Source of the DNA: Oscillospiraceae bacterium
GTDB lineage: Bacteria; Bacillota; Clostridia; Oscillospirales; Ruminococcaceae
Direction: 5' to 3'
Assembly (NCBI GenBank): GCA_017545185.1
Contig: JAFWQJ010000030.1
Span: forward strand, 1-58,370
DNA length: 58,370 nt
Shown: piece by piece, positions 24,313 through 32,788 of the stretch
How the letters are laid out: the number at the start of each line of letters is the position of its first letter
How positions within the stretch are numbered: position 1 is the first letter of the stretch
Translations under genes and position numbers: made by a program
The notes under the pieces: generated by a model
What the model was told of the DNA's origin: nothing
Database searches by the model: none
What the model saw: the letters and a program-made list of their open reading frames with translations, nothing else

Positions 24313-25425
24313 TCAGAGCAGCAGGATCTCCTGCCGTTCTGCATAGACCCGTACCGCCGCGCCGTAAGGCAGGATCGCTCTCGGTGCCGCGTGGCCGAAA
24401 TTGACATTATAAAGAACCGGAAGCTCCGGACGGCCCACAGTCTCAAGCCAGACCGTCTTGTATTCCTCGTACCAGCGCTCATTCAGCGGTTTGCCGATGA
24501 TGATCCCGCTGAGCGCCGCAAAGACGCCGGCATCCTTCAGTGCCTGCAGGATCACGCGCAGACGCTCCGGCTCCGGAGTTTCTTCGCTGGTCTCCGCAAA
24601 CAGAATTTTGCCGCGCCATTCTCCGGCAGACGGAAAAATATCATATCTGGCAGTGACCGCACCTTGCTCCCGGAAGCAGCCGGCATCCTGCAGTCCGGCC
24701 CGCGCAAACTTTTCTGCATAGATCTCAGCGCAGTCAGACAGCAGCATTTCGCCGAGGCTCTCGATACAGCCGCCGAGCAGTTCGCCTTCAAAGACCGGAT
24801 CGCCCTGCAGCAGCTCATAGCCGTATGTCTCCGGATGTGAGACACGTTCCGTGCCGAGTGCATCCGCCGAAAAATCGGTGCGCTCCTCATACCAGACCGG
24901 CGACGGCGTGATCTTCCGTCCGTGATACGAAGAAAAGCAGCTCTCAAACTGCGCCCGGGAATAGGGGAGCATCGCATCGGAAAGCTCTGCCAGATCGGGC
25001 AGAAGCGCCTGACCGTAAAAGGTCTGCAGCCCCAGCCGGTAAAACATCAGGTGATTGTTCGTCGTATCGGAATAGCCCAGAAAGAACTTCGGGTGTTCCT
25101 TTACCGCACGGATAAATTCAGCATCCTCCATCAGATACGGAAAGGTACGGAACGTATCTATGCCGCCGATCGCAGTGATGATGCCGCGGATGCTGTCATC
25201 CAGAAACGCAGCTTTCAGATCGGCTGCACGGAGCTCCGGATGATCCCAAAGCACAGCTGAACCGGCAAGCGCATGTTCCGTATAGACCGGCTCCAGACCG
25301 AAAGCACGCAGCCTGCGTTCGGCAAGCTCTTTTTCGTGCGCACACCACGGTTCGCCCAGAATCCCGTTTGACAGGCTGATGACAGCCACACGGTCACCTT
25401 TTCTCAGCGGCTCCGGACAGATCAC
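24313..25425 (-). CDS. S66-family peptidase (LD-carboxypeptidase / MccF-like)
   Basis: This 370-residue protein begins PEPLRKGDRVAVISLSNG. It has the nucleophile Ser in FLGYSDTTNNH (about residue 113), GGCIESLGEM with the conserved acidic site region, and the catalytic His in NFGHAAPRAILPYG near the C terminus. The length and the WYEERTDF insertion are closer to the MccF-like branch, which cleaves aminoacyl-nucleotide antibiotics, than to classical cytosolic LD-carboxypeptidases that recycle murein tetrapeptide; both remain possible. Start is GTG at 25425, with AAAGGAG 6 bases ahead. It begins 16 bases after smpB ends, so it is in the smpB transcript, with ssrA directly downstream. Confidence 0.87.
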   Translation of the reverse strand: MICPEPLRKGDRVAVISLSNGILGEPWCAHEKELAERRLRAFGLEPVYTEHALAGSAVLWDHPELRAADLKAAFLDDSIRGIITAIGGIDTFRTFPYLMEDAEFIRAVKEHPKFFLGYSDTTNNHLMFYRLGLQTFYGQALLPDLAELSDAMLPYSRAQFESCFSSYHGRKITPSPVWYEERTDFSADALGTERVSHPETYGYELLQGDPVFEGELLGGCIESLGEMLLSDCAEIYAEKFARAGLQDAGCFREQGAVTARYDIFPSAGEWRGKILFAETSEETPEPERLRVILQALKDAGVFAALSGIIIGKPLNERWYEEYKTVWLETVGRPELPVLYNVNFGHAAPRAILPYGAAVRVYAERQEILLL

Positions 25426-25441
25426 GGCGAACTCCTTTCGA

Positions 25442-25906
25442 TTACTGATTTCTTGATTTGACTGCGCGGTCAATATCGCGGTTCGCGGACTTGATCGCGG
25501 CATCCTCGCGCTTGTCGTAGAGCTTTTTGCCCTTGCAAAGCCCGAGCTGCACCTTCACTCTGCCGTCCTTGAAATACAGCGAGAGCGGGATCAGCGTCAG
25601 CCCCTGCGTTTTCAGTGTGCCGAACAGCTTCAGGATCTCGCGCTTATGCATGAGAAGCTGCCGCACTCTGCGGGGATCCTTATTGAACACATTGCCCTTT
25701 TCATAAGCGGAAACATGCATGTCCCGCAGCAGAAGCTGCCCGTCCTCGATCGAACACCAGCTGTCCTTCAGATTGACATTGCCGTTCCGGATGGACTTGA
25801 CCTCTGTGCCGACAAGCGCAATGCCTGCTTCGTATGTTTCCAGCACAAAATAGTCGTGTCTGGCCTTGCGGTTTTCTGCAATTTGTTTGATGCCTGTCTG
25901 CTTCAC
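25442..25906 (-). CDS. smpB: SsrA-binding protein SmpB
   Basis: This 154-residue protein matches SmpB throughout: [39 protein letters not shown], and the Lys/Arg-rich C-terminal tail ([15 protein letters not shown]) that enters the ribosomal A-site channel. It binds tmRNA and is needed for trans-translation. The start codon is GTG at 25906, with AAAGGAGGG ahead. It shares its transcript with the S66 peptidase and precedes ssrA, the common smpB-ssrA neighbourhood. Confidence 0.97.
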   Translation of the reverse strand: MKQTGIKQIAENRKARHDYFVLETYEAGIALVGTEVKSIRNGNVNLKDSWCSIEDGQLLLRDMHVSAYEKGNVFNKDPRRVRQLLMHKREILKLFGTLKTQGLTLIPLSLYFKDGRVKVQLGLCKGKKLYDKREDAAIKSANRDIDRAVKSRNQ

Positions 25907-25932
25907 AGCCAGCCCTCCTTTCGCAGTACCTC

Positions 25933-25961
25933 ATTATAACACGGTTTTGCGGGAAAGTCAA
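25933..25961 (-). promoter_or_regulatory. Sigma-A promoter of smpB
   Basis: TTGACT (25961-25956) and TATAAT (25938-25933) on the minus strand are 17 bp apart. Confidence 0.85.
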
Positions 25962-26007
25962 GTTACAAAGCCGTATCATTTCCTCGAATGCTGCCGATCT
26001 GTGACGA

Positions 26008-26036
26008 TTGACTTTCCGTGCCGTTTGTGATAGAAT
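26008..26036 (+). promoter_or_regulatory. Sigma-A promoter of the radical SAM gene
   Basis: TTGACT (26008-26013) and TAGAAT (26031-26036) are 17 bp apart. Confidence 0.78.
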
Positions 26037-26072
26037 AAGCATGAATCAATCTGTCAGTCAGGAGGCGGGGAT

Positions 26073-26984
26073 ATGCCGCGCAAATGTATGGACTGTCCGC
26101 GCAGATGCGGCATCAGCAGAAAGGAACACCGCGGATACTGCGGTGAGACCGAAACGCTCCGCATCGCAAGAGCTGCACCGCATTACTGGGAGGAGCCGCC
26201 GATCAGCGGAGAGAAAGGCTCCGGCACGGTCTTTTTCAGCGGATGCAGCCTGCGCTGCATCTTCTGCCAGAATCATGAGATCGCAGTTTCGCATGTCGGT
26301 TACAGCGTCACGCCGGAGGAGCTGCTCCGCATCTTTTCGGATCTGGAACAGCAGGGCGTGCACAATATCAATCTGGTCACGGCGAGCCACTTTACGGCAC
26401 AGCTTGTCCCCGTGCTCCGGCAGGCAAAAGCGGACGGCCTGCGCATTCCGTTTGTCTGGAACAGCAGCGGCTACGAGCTGCCGGAAACGCTCCGTCTGCT
26501 GGACGGCCTGATTGACATTTACCTGCCGGACTTCAAATATCTGAATCCGGAGACTGCAAAGGCTTATTCCAATGCGCCGGATTATCCGGAAACCGCAAAG
26601 GCAGCACTTGAAGAAATGGTGCGCCAGTGCGGCGCGCCGCAGATCAGTCCGGAAACCGGCCTGATGACGCGCGGCGTACAGGTGCGGCATCTGGTGCTGC
26701 CCGGTCATGCGCAGGAATCGCGGCAGGTGCTCTGGTATCTGTATCAGACCTACGGAAACGGCATCGGATACAGCATCATGAACCAATATACGCCGATGCC
26801 GCAGATGAAGGATCATCCGCTGCTTTCGCGCAGGGTCACAGCGCAGGAATATGCAAATGTCGTGCGCTATGCGGAGCAGATCGGTATTGTGAATGCGTAT
26901 ACGCAGGAGGGTGAGGCGGCTTCTGAATCATTTATTCCGGAATTTCATGCCGAACCGCAGCAAAATCTTACGTTTTCGACATAA
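26073..26984 (+). CDS. Radical SAM protein, PflX/PflA-like (COG1313)
   Basis: This 303-residue protein has the radical-SAM cysteine motif in SGCSLRCIFCQNHEI (CxxxCxxC, about residues 57-64), which ligates the 4Fe-4S cluster. A preceding Cys cluster (CMDCPRRCGISRKEHRGYC) could hold a second iron-sulfur site. The rest (DIYLPDFKYLNPETA, RHLVLPGHAQES, YSIMNQYTPM) matches the PflX group of pyruvate-formate-lyase-activase homologues, whose substrate is unknown. No glycyl-radical enzyme gene is adjacent. GGAGGCGGGG precedes the ATG. Confidence 0.92.
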   Translation: MPRKCMDCPRRCGISRKEHRGYCGETETLRIARAAPHYWEEPPISGEKGSGTVFFSGCSLRCIFCQNHEIAVSHVGYSVTPEELLRIFSDLEQQGVHNINLVTASHFTAQLVPVLRQAKADGLRIPFVWNSSGYELPETLRLLDGLIDIYLPDFKYLNPETAKAYSNAPDYPETAKAALEEMVRQCGAPQISPETGLMTRGVQVRHLVLPGHAQESRQVLWYLYQTYGNGIGYSIMNQYTPMPQMKDHPLLSRRVTAQEYANVVRYAEQIGIVNAYTQEGEAASESFIPEFHAEPQQNLTFST

Positions 26985-26998
26985 AGCGGGGCAGAGCC

Positions 26999-27027
26999 TT
27001 GCATTCTGTGCCCGATTGTGATATAAT
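26999..27027 (+). promoter_or_regulatory. Sigma-A promoter of the malic enzyme gene
   Basis: TTGCAT (26999-27004) and TATAAT (27022-27027) are 17 bp apart, 46 bp ahead of the ATG. Confidence 0.82.
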
Positions 27028-27073
27028 GAGACGGTAAACTGCAATCTATATCTGTACAAAGGAGTCTGTTCAC

Positions 27074-28258
27074 ATGGATATTATGGAAAAGGCACTTGCC
27101 GCACATCAGGAATGGGGCGGCAAGCTCGACATTCGTTCCAAGGTCGCGATCAAGGACAAGGACGCACTTTCGGTCGCATATACGCCGGGCGTTGCGCGTC
27201 CATGCCTGGAGATCCAGAAGAACCCGTCGCTGTCCTATGACCTGACCGGCAGAGCAAATCTGGTCGCGGTCATCACGGACGGCACCGCGGTGCTCGGCCT
27301 CGGCGATATCGGCCCGCTCGCCGCGATGCCGGTCATGGAGGGCAAATGCGCCCTGTTCTCGGAATTCGGCGGCGTGCAGGCGATCCCGCTCTGCGTCGAT
27401 TCCAAGGACCCGGAGGAATTCTGTAAGACCGTTGCCCTGATCGCAGGCAGCTTCGGCGGCATCAACCTCGAGGATATCTCCGCACCGCGCTGCTTTGAGA
27501 TCGAGCGCAAGCTGAAAACCATGGTCGATATCCCGGTGTTCCACGATGACCAGCACGGTACCGCTGTTGTCGCATCCGCTGCGATCATGAACGCATCGAA
27601 GCTCGCAGGCAAGCAGCTCTCCGATCTGAAGGTCGTCATCAACGGCGCAGGTGCTGCCGGCGTCGCGATCGCAGAGATGCTGCTGTCGATCGGCGTGCAG
27701 GATATTCTGATGCTCAACTCCAAGGGTATCGTCTGCGAGGGTGACAAGCTGTCCTCCGAGGCACTGACCTCACTCTCCAAGCGCACCAACAAGCAGAAGA
27801 TCCACGGTGGCCTTGCCGATGCGATGAAGGGCGCTGACGTCTTTATCGGCGTTTCCAAGCCGAATCTCGTCACACCGGAAATGGTGAAATCCATGAACGA
27901 CAAGCCGTTCATCTTCGCAATGGCGAACCCGACGCCGGAGATTATGCCTGACCTTGCAAAGGAAGCAGGCGCATTTGTCGTCGGCACCGGCCGAAGCGAT
28001 TTCCCGAACCAGATCAACAATGTGCTGGCGTTCCCGGGTATTTTCAAGGGTGCGCTGTCTGTCCGCGCATCGGATATCACCGAGGGCATGAAGCACGCCG
28101 CTGCAAAGGCGATCGCAGGCTGTGTCTCCGAGGCAGAGCTCTCGCCGGAATGCGTCATTCCGAACCCGTTTGATCCGCATGTCGCACAGGCCGTTGCAGA
28201 AGCAGTCGCAGAAGCGGCGATCGCGGACGGCGTTGCACGCATCTGCTCTGAAAACTGA
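27074..28258 (+). CDS. Malic enzyme, NAD(P)-dependent (oxaloacetate-decarboxylating)
   Basis: This 394-residue cytosolic enzyme is of the short bacterial malic-enzyme type. It has the conserved YTPGVARPCL (catalytic Tyr), VITDGTAVLGLGDIGPLAAM, the metal-binding EDISAPRCFEIE and VFHDDQHGTA, and the nucleotide fold VVINGAGAAGVAIAEML. It oxidatively decarboxylates malate to pyruvate. In a fermenter it would link malate and pyruvate pools and supply reduced cofactor; NAD versus NADP use cannot be fixed by eye. AAAGGAG precedes the ATG, and the stop overlaps the start of the YdcF-like gene (TGATG). Confidence 0.96.
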   Translation: MDIMEKALAAHQEWGGKLDIRSKVAIKDKDALSVAYTPGVARPCLEIQKNPSLSYDLTGRANLVAVITDGTAVLGLGDIGPLAAMPVMEGKCALFSEFGGVQAIPLCVDSKDPEEFCKTVALIAGSFGGINLEDISAPRCFEIERKLKTMVDIPVFHDDQHGTAVVASAAIMNASKLAGKQLSDLKVVINGAGAAGVAIAEMLLSIGVQDILMLNSKGIVCEGDKLSSEALTSLSKRTNKQKIHGGLADAMKGADVFIGVSKPNLVTPEMVKSMNDKPFIFAMANPTPEIMPDLAKEAGAFVVGTGRSDFPNQINNVLAFPGIFKGALSVRASDITEGMKHAAAKAIAGCVSEAELSPECVIPNPFDPHVAQAVAEAVAEAAIADGVARICSEN

Positions 28259-29073
28259 TGATGCCGAAAATCGTACAGTCCGCCGCGGAAGCGAACGGTT
28301 CACACCGCATTCTGACAGCGGTGCTGCTTCTGCTGGCTGCTGCGGGAATCATCCTGTTTACGATTCCGTTCTTTGTGCATATCAGGAATATCGGCAATCT
28401 GTTCGGACTGGCCTGCTCCGTTCTGTTACTTGCAGGCGTTCTGTTCCGGAAGCAGCTCGGCGCGCTGCTTGGCCTGATCCGGGAATACCGTGCCGGGAGG
28501 ATCGCGCTCCGGATACTCGGTATCCTGATATTACTCGGTTTACTGTATTGTCTTGTCATGAGCTGTATCATGCTCCATGCCGCGCATAAAAAGCCCGATC
28601 AGCAGCCGCAGGCGGTGATCGTCCTCGGTTGCAAGGTACGCGGCACGGTACCGAGCCGGATGCTCTCCCGCAGGATCCGCGCGGCATACGAAAAGCTCAG
28701 TGCCGACCCGGCTCTTGTCGCGGTCGTATCCGGCGGAAAAGGCGACAATGAGGACATCTCCGAGGCACAGTGCATGTACAATGAACTGACAAGGCTCGGC
28801 ATATCTGCCGACCGCATCATTATGGAGGATCAGTCCACATCCACTTCGGAGAACCTGCGCTTTTCAAAAAAGCTGATTGATGAAAACGGCATCACAGGGC
28901 AGCTTTACATCGCAACGGACGGCTATCACGAGCTGCGCGCGCAGTTCCTCGCGAAAAAGGAAGGCCTGCCGGAATGCGTCCCCGCGGCTGCGTATACCTC
29001 ATGGTATCTGCTGCCGACCTACTGGGTGCGCGAATGGTTCGGGCTTGCACATGCTTTTGTATTCGGAAACTGA
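28258..29073 (+). CDS. YdcF-like (DUF218) membrane protein
   Basis: This 271-residue protein begins with three hydrophobic segments (about residues 19-40, 48-63 and 82-105), followed by a DUF218/YdcF domain. The domain shows QAVIVLGCKVRGTVPS, RRIRAAYEKL, VVSGGKGDNEDISEA, ISADRIIMEDQSTSTSENL and the C-terminal WYLLPTYWVREW. Related proteins (SanA, YdcF) are linked to envelope integrity, but their substrate is unknown. Its start overlaps the malic enzyme stop by one base, so the two are co-transcribed although no shared pathway is evident. Confidence 0.9.
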   Translation: MMPKIVQSAAEANGSHRILTAVLLLLAAAGIILFTIPFFVHIRNIGNLFGLACSVLLLAGVLFRKQLGALLGLIREYRAGRIALRILGILILLGLLYCLVMSCIMLHAAHKKPDQQPQAVIVLGCKVRGTVPSRMLSRRIRAAYEKLSADPALVAVVSGGKGDNEDISEAQCMYNELTRLGISADRIIMEDQSTSTSENLRFSKKLIDENGITGQLYIATDGYHELRAQFLAKKEGLPECVPAAAYTSWYLLPTYWVREWFGLAHAFVFGN

Positions 29074-29077
29074 ATCG

Positions 29078-29114
29078 GACGGCGGCTGTTTTATGCAGCT
29101 GCCGTCTTTGTTTT
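29078..29114 (+). terminator. Rho-independent terminator
   Basis: GACGGCGGCTG (29078-29088) pairs with CAGCTGCCGTC (29096-29106) with one mismatch and is followed by TTTGTTTTC. Confidence 0.82.
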
Positions 29115-29154
29115 CAGGCTGAAAAAGGATGTTCAAAAAAAGTTTGTGAAAATA

Positions 29155-29183
29155 TTGACAAACTTCTGAAAATCGGTTATAAT
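29155..29183 (+). promoter_or_regulatory. Consensus sigma-A promoter of ddh
   Basis: TTGACA (29155-29160) and TATAAT (29178-29183) are 17 bp apart, 40 bp ahead of the ATG. Confidence 0.88.
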
Positions 29184-29223
29184 AGGAAATGTAATTTTTT
29201 TGTTTACCAAGGAGGGCTTTCCT

Positions 29224-30213
29224 ATGAGTCAGATTCGTATCGGCATTGTCGGCTACGGCAATCTCGGCAAGGGCGTTGAGCTCGCAATCCGCAGCAATCC
29301 GGATATGAAGCTTGCATTTGTTGCGACCCGCCGTGCACCGGAAACCGTTTCGATCAAAACTGAAAATGTACCGGTCTATCAGTACAGCGACCTTACTGCA
29401 CACAAGGATGAGGCCGATGTCGTTGTCGTCTGCGGCGGTTCCGCGACCGATCTGCCGGTTCAGACGCCGGAGCTCGCAAAGCTGTTCAATGTCATTGACA
29501 GCTTTGATACACACGCACGCATTCCGGAGCATTTTGCCAATGTCGATGCGGCTGCAAAGGAAACCGGCCATGTTGCAATGATCTCCGTCGGCTGGGATCC
29601 GGGCATGTTCTCGCTGGCCAGACTGTACGGCAACTGCATCCTGCCGGACGGCAAGGATTACACGTTCTGGGGCAAGGGCGTCTCGCAGGGGCACTCCGAT
29701 GCGATCCGCCGTGTCGAGGGCGTGCAGGACGGCAAGCAGTACACCGTTCCGGTCGAGGCCGCCATGGAAGCTGTCCGCCGCGGTGAGCAGCCGGAGCTGA
29801 CGACCAGACAGAAGCATACCCGCGAGTGCTATGTCGTTGCAAAACCGGGCGCAGACCGCGCAAAGATCGAGCAGGATATCAAGACCATGCCGAACTATTT
29901 TGATAAGTATGATACGACCGTTCACTTCCTCTCGCAGGAGGAGCTGAACCGCGATCACGCAGGCATCCCGCACGGCGGATTTGTCATGCGCAGCGGTGTC
30001 ACCGGTGAGAACAGCGAGCATAAGCACCTGATCGAATACAGCCTGAAGCTCGACTCCAATCCGGAGTTCACGACGAATGTTCTGGTCGCATTTGCGCGCG
30101 CAGCTGCGAGATTTGCGAAGGAAGGAAGCTTCGGCTGCAAGACTGTTTTTGACGTACCGCCTGCATATCTTTCGCCGCTGGACGGCAGCGTTCTTCGCGC
30201 GAAGATGCTTTGA
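29224..30213 (+). CDS. ddh: meso-Diaminopimelate D-dehydrogenase
   Basis: This 329-residue enzyme opens with the Rossmann motif IRIGIVGYGNLGKGVELAI and continues with VVVCGGSATDLP, NVIDSFDTHARIPEHF and MISVGWDPGMFSLARL, and ends with FVMRSGVTGE and VLVAFARAAARF. These match DAP dehydrogenase, which makes meso-diaminopimelate from tetrahydrodipicolinate in one NADPH-dependent step for lysine and peptidoglycan. GGAGGG precedes the ATG at 29224. It is monocistronic with a strong promoter. Confidence 0.96.
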   Translation: MSQIRIGIVGYGNLGKGVELAIRSNPDMKLAFVATRRAPETVSIKTENVPVYQYSDLTAHKDEADVVVVCGGSATDLPVQTPELAKLFNVIDSFDTHARIPEHFANVDAAAKETGHVAMISVGWDPGMFSLARLYGNCILPDGKDYTFWGKGVSQGHSDAIRRVEGVQDGKQYTVPVEAAMEAVRRGEQPELTTRQKHTRECYVVAKPGADRAKIEQDIKTMPNYFDKYDTTVHFLSQEELNRDHAGIPHGGFVMRSGVTGENSEHKHLIEYSLKLDSNPEFTTNVLVAFARAAARFAKEGSFGCKTVFDVPPAYLSPLDGSVLRAKML

Positions 30214-30300
30214 TTCTCTGTGTCAATATGTAAAATTCGCCAAGATTTAACGGCGTTTCGACGGTTTTCTGATTGAAAAATCCGAATTATCATTTTCGAT

Positions 30301-30329
30301 TTGACAATCACGTATTTTCGTTATATAAT
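30301..30329 (+). promoter_or_regulatory. Consensus sigma-A promoter of the HU gene
   Basis: TTGACA (30301-30306) and TATAAT (30324-30329) are 17 bp apart. Confidence 0.88.
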
Positions 30330-30363
30330 ACATATAGACTTTATTTTTAGGAGGATCTCTCAC

Positions 30364-30645
30364 ATGAAGAAGAACGATCTTGTTGCTGCGATCGCAGCAA
30401 AGGAAAACTGCCCGAAGAAGGAAGCCGACAAGGCTCTGAATCTTGTTCTGGATGCAATCACCGACGCTCTGATCAAGGGCGAGAAGGTGTCCATCACCGG
30501 TTTTGGTACGTTTGAAGTCCATGAGCGCCCGGCAAGACAGTGCAAGAACCCGCGTACCGGCGAGATCATGACCACGAAGCCGTGCAAGGCTCTCGCATTC
30601 AAGGCCGGTAAGACTCTGAAGGACGCAGTGAATCCGGAAAAGTAA
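30364..30645 (+). CDS. hup: HU-family nucleoid DNA-binding protein
   Basis: This 93-residue protein matches HU from end to end: MKKNDLVAAIAAKE, the GFGTFEVHERPARQCKNPRT arm that wraps DNA, and AFKAGKTLKDAVN at the C terminus. It bends and compacts DNA. AGGAGG precedes the ATG at 30364; a longer frame upstream runs through the promoter and is not used. It is followed 30 bases later by the H1-like DUF6465 gene in the same transcript. Confidence 0.97.
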   Translation: MKKNDLVAAIAAKENCPKKEADKALNLVLDAITDALIKGEKVSITGFGTFEVHERPARQCKNPRTGEIMTTKPCKALAFKAGKTLKDAVNPEK

Positions 30646-30675
30646 TTTCTGATCAAGGCAGAGGAGGGTATGATC

Positions 30676-31092
30676 ATGCCGAGAGCGAAGAAAGAAGCTG
30701 CTGCAGAAGCAGTTGAAAAGGTAAAGGCTGTTGCAGAGGACGCCAAGGCGACCGTCAAGGCTGCTGCGGAATCCGTTGCGGATAAGGCTGAAACCGTTGT
30801 GGAAAAAGCAAAGACCGCAAAGACAGCTCGTGCTGCAAAGAAGACTGAGGAAAAGGCAGCAAAGGCTGCACGCGTGAAGAAGGCTCCGCAGATCGAAACA
30901 AAGGTCGTCATTGAACTTCCGGGTGTTTCGGAATCTGCTGATTCTCTGGTTGCACGCGCAAAGGCCGACTGGACGGCAAAGGGCAATTCTCTCGATGACA
31001 TGAAGCAGCTCACGCTGTATATCAATGCAGTCGAGGGCATGGTTTACTATGTCGTCAATGATGACTACCTCTCCGGAAACTTTACGATCTGA
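30676..31092 (+). CDS. DUF6465-like protein with histone-H1-like Lys/Ala tail
   Basis: This 138-residue protein has two parts. The first 70 residues are almost only Ala, Lys, Glu and Val in a heptad-like helix (for example KAVAEDAKATVKAAAESVAD), resembling the basic tails of histone-H1-like bacterial proteins. The last 60 residues form a compact domain (KVVIELPGVSESADSLVARA ... YINAVEGMVYYVVNDDYLSG) matching the DUF6465 type. The position behind HU suggests a nucleoid role, which is inference. The ATG at 30676 is chosen because GAGGAGGG lies 7 bases ahead; the ATG at 30670 is only one base from it. Confidence 0.78.
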   Translation: MPRAKKEAAAEAVEKVKAVAEDAKATVKAAAESVADKAETVVEKAKTAKTARAAKKTEEKAAKAARVKKAPQIETKVVIELPGVSESADSLVARAKADWTAKGNSLDDMKQLTLYINAVEGMVYYVVNDDYLSGNFTI

Positions 31093-31154
31093 GAAAGAAA
31101 AGCGGATCGGTTCGCCGGTGCGCTTTCTGCATATTCCTGCATCATGCTGTGCAT

Positions 31155-31186
31155 ACTCCTTTCAGGTTATGAAAGGAGTCTTTTTT
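31155..31186 (+). terminator. Terminator whose right arm is the PBP ribosome-binding site
   Basis: ACTCCTTTC (31155-31163) pairs perfectly with GAAAGGAGT (31171-31179) around a 7-nt loop, followed by CTTTTTT and then the PBP ATG at 31187. It looks like the terminator of the HU operon. The only Shine-Dalgarno of the PBP gene (AAAGGAG) is inside the stem. Confidence 0.85.
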
Positions 31187-32788
31187 ATGCGCAACAATCC
31201 GGTACGGCTTTTGTTCCTCGAATCGCTGCTGTTCATTTGTCTGCTGGGGATCGCGTTCCGGCTGTACGGACTTTCCCGCGGAGATCAGGCTGCGCAGGCA
31301 GGTGTCCGGCAGGGACAGTATCATCTGCATATCCAGCTCTCCGGCGGTGTGATCTACGACCGGCATTTTACGCCGCTGAATCAGTCGGAGCCTGTGCTCT
31401 ATGCAGTCGTGAATCCGACGCCTGCTGCGGTCGCTTCGATCTTCGCGGGTATTGACGACCGCACCGCTGTCATGACTGCGCTGCAGAAGCGAAAGCCGTT
31501 TCTGTGCAGGCTGAATGCGCCTGCTGATAGCACACAGGATCTCATTGTTCTGAACGGCACCGAGAAAAAAGCCGGCGTTCTGCCTGCGCAGCATCTGCTC
31601 GGGTATATTCAGAACGGAAAAGCAGCGGCAGGTCTGGAAAAGGCTTATGCACCGTGGCTGGAGAACTGCAGCACCAGTGCAGATGTGACGTTTTCCGTTG
31701 ATGCGAACGGGACAGTTCTTTCCGGTGCCGAGAGCAGCTGCACAGTCACCGGAACAGCCGGCGGCGGGATCGTCACGACACTTGACGCGCGGATTCAGCG
31801 GATCGCCGAGGACGCGCTCGCAAAAGCTGCACCCTATGCAGGCGCGGCAGTCGTGCTGGAATGCGAGACCGGCGCGATCGCCGCCTGTGCGAGCACCCCG
31901 GTCTATGACCCCGACCGGCTCGCGGATGCGCTCAGTCAGCCGGATGCACCGTTTCTGAACCGTGCACTGTCTGCGTACAGCGTCGGCTCTGTATTCAAGC
32001 TTGTGACCGCAGCAAATGCTTTGGAGCACGGCTTCACGGAGAAATACCTGTATGACTGTACCGGTGATATCTCGTTTTACGGACAGCGCTTCCGGTGTCA
32101 CAATCTGAACGGACACGGGCTGCTGGATATGCAGGGTGCACTGATCCAGTCCTGCAATCCGTATTTTATCTCGCTGAGCAGACTGATGTCCCCGGCTTCC
32201 ATGCATGAGACAGCCGAAAAGCTCGGCTTCGGAACTGCCGCAGAGATCGCAAACGGGCTGTACAGTGCCGCCGGTTATCTGCCTTCCGAGCAGGAGCTTG
32301 AGATCGAAGCAGAGCGGGCGAATATGAGCTTCGGTCAGGGAAAGCTCCTCGCAACGCCGCTGCAGATCGCGGCTATGACTGCCTGCATCGGCAATGACGG
32401 CATTTATACGCCGCCTTATATAATCGGCGGCCTGACGACAGACGGTTCACAGCTGCTTGCGGATGAACCGCCGGTTCCTGTCCGCGTGCTCTCACATCAG
32501 ACGGCATTCCAGCTGCGTAAAATGATGACAGCCGTGCTCGAAAAATCGAAAAAGAGCAAGGGGAAGCCGTCCAACGTGCGCGCCGCGGGAAAGACCTCGA
32601 CCGCCCAGACCGGGCAGTTCGCGCCGGACGGGACGGAATACTGTCACGCATGGATGACCGGCTTTTTCCCTGTTTATCTGCCGCAGTATGCCGTGACGGT
32701 CTTTATCGAGAACGGCGGCTCTGGCAATGAGACAGCCGCGCCCCTGTTCCGGGAGATCATTGAACAGATCGCAGCGCTGCCGTCATAA
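31187..32788 (+). CDS. Short penicillin-binding protein 2 / SpoVD-like transpeptidase
   Basis: This 533-residue protein has an N-terminal membrane anchor (about residues 6-24), a shortened PBP-dimer region and a transpeptidase domain with all three active-site motifs: SVGSVFK (SxxK), QSCNPY (SxN) and AGKTSTAQTG (KTG-like, with Ser following the Thr). It is shorter than most class-B PBPs and lacks PASTA repeats. It should cross-link peptidoglycan outside the membrane, in division, elongation or sporulation. The ribosome-binding site is buried in the preceding terminator stem. Its end overlaps the convergent amidase gene by six bases. Confidence 0.9.
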   Translation: MRNNPVRLLFLESLLFICLLGIAFRLYGLSRGDQAAQAGVRQGQYHLHIQLSGGVIYDRHFTPLNQSEPVLYAVVNPTPAAVASIFAGIDDRTAVMTALQKRKPFLCRLNAPADSTQDLIVLNGTEKKAGVLPAQHLLGYIQNGKAAAGLEKAYAPWLENCSTSADVTFSVDANGTVLSGAESSCTVTGTAGGGIVTTLDARIQRIAEDALAKAAPYAGAAVVLECETGAIAACASTPVYDPDRLADALSQPDAPFLNRALSAYSVGSVFKLVTAANALEHGFTEKYLYDCTGDISFYGQRFRCHNLNGHGLLDMQGALIQSCNPYFISLSRLMSPASMHETAEKLGFGTAAEIANGLYSAAGYLPSEQELEIEAERANMSFGQGKLLATPLQIAAMTACIGNDGIYTPPYIIGGLTTDGSQLLADEPPVPVRVLSHQTAFQLRKMMTAVLEKSKKSKGKPSNVRAAGKTSTAQTGQFAPDGTEYCHAWMTGFFPVYLPQYAVTVFIENGGSGNETAAPLFREIIEQIAALPS

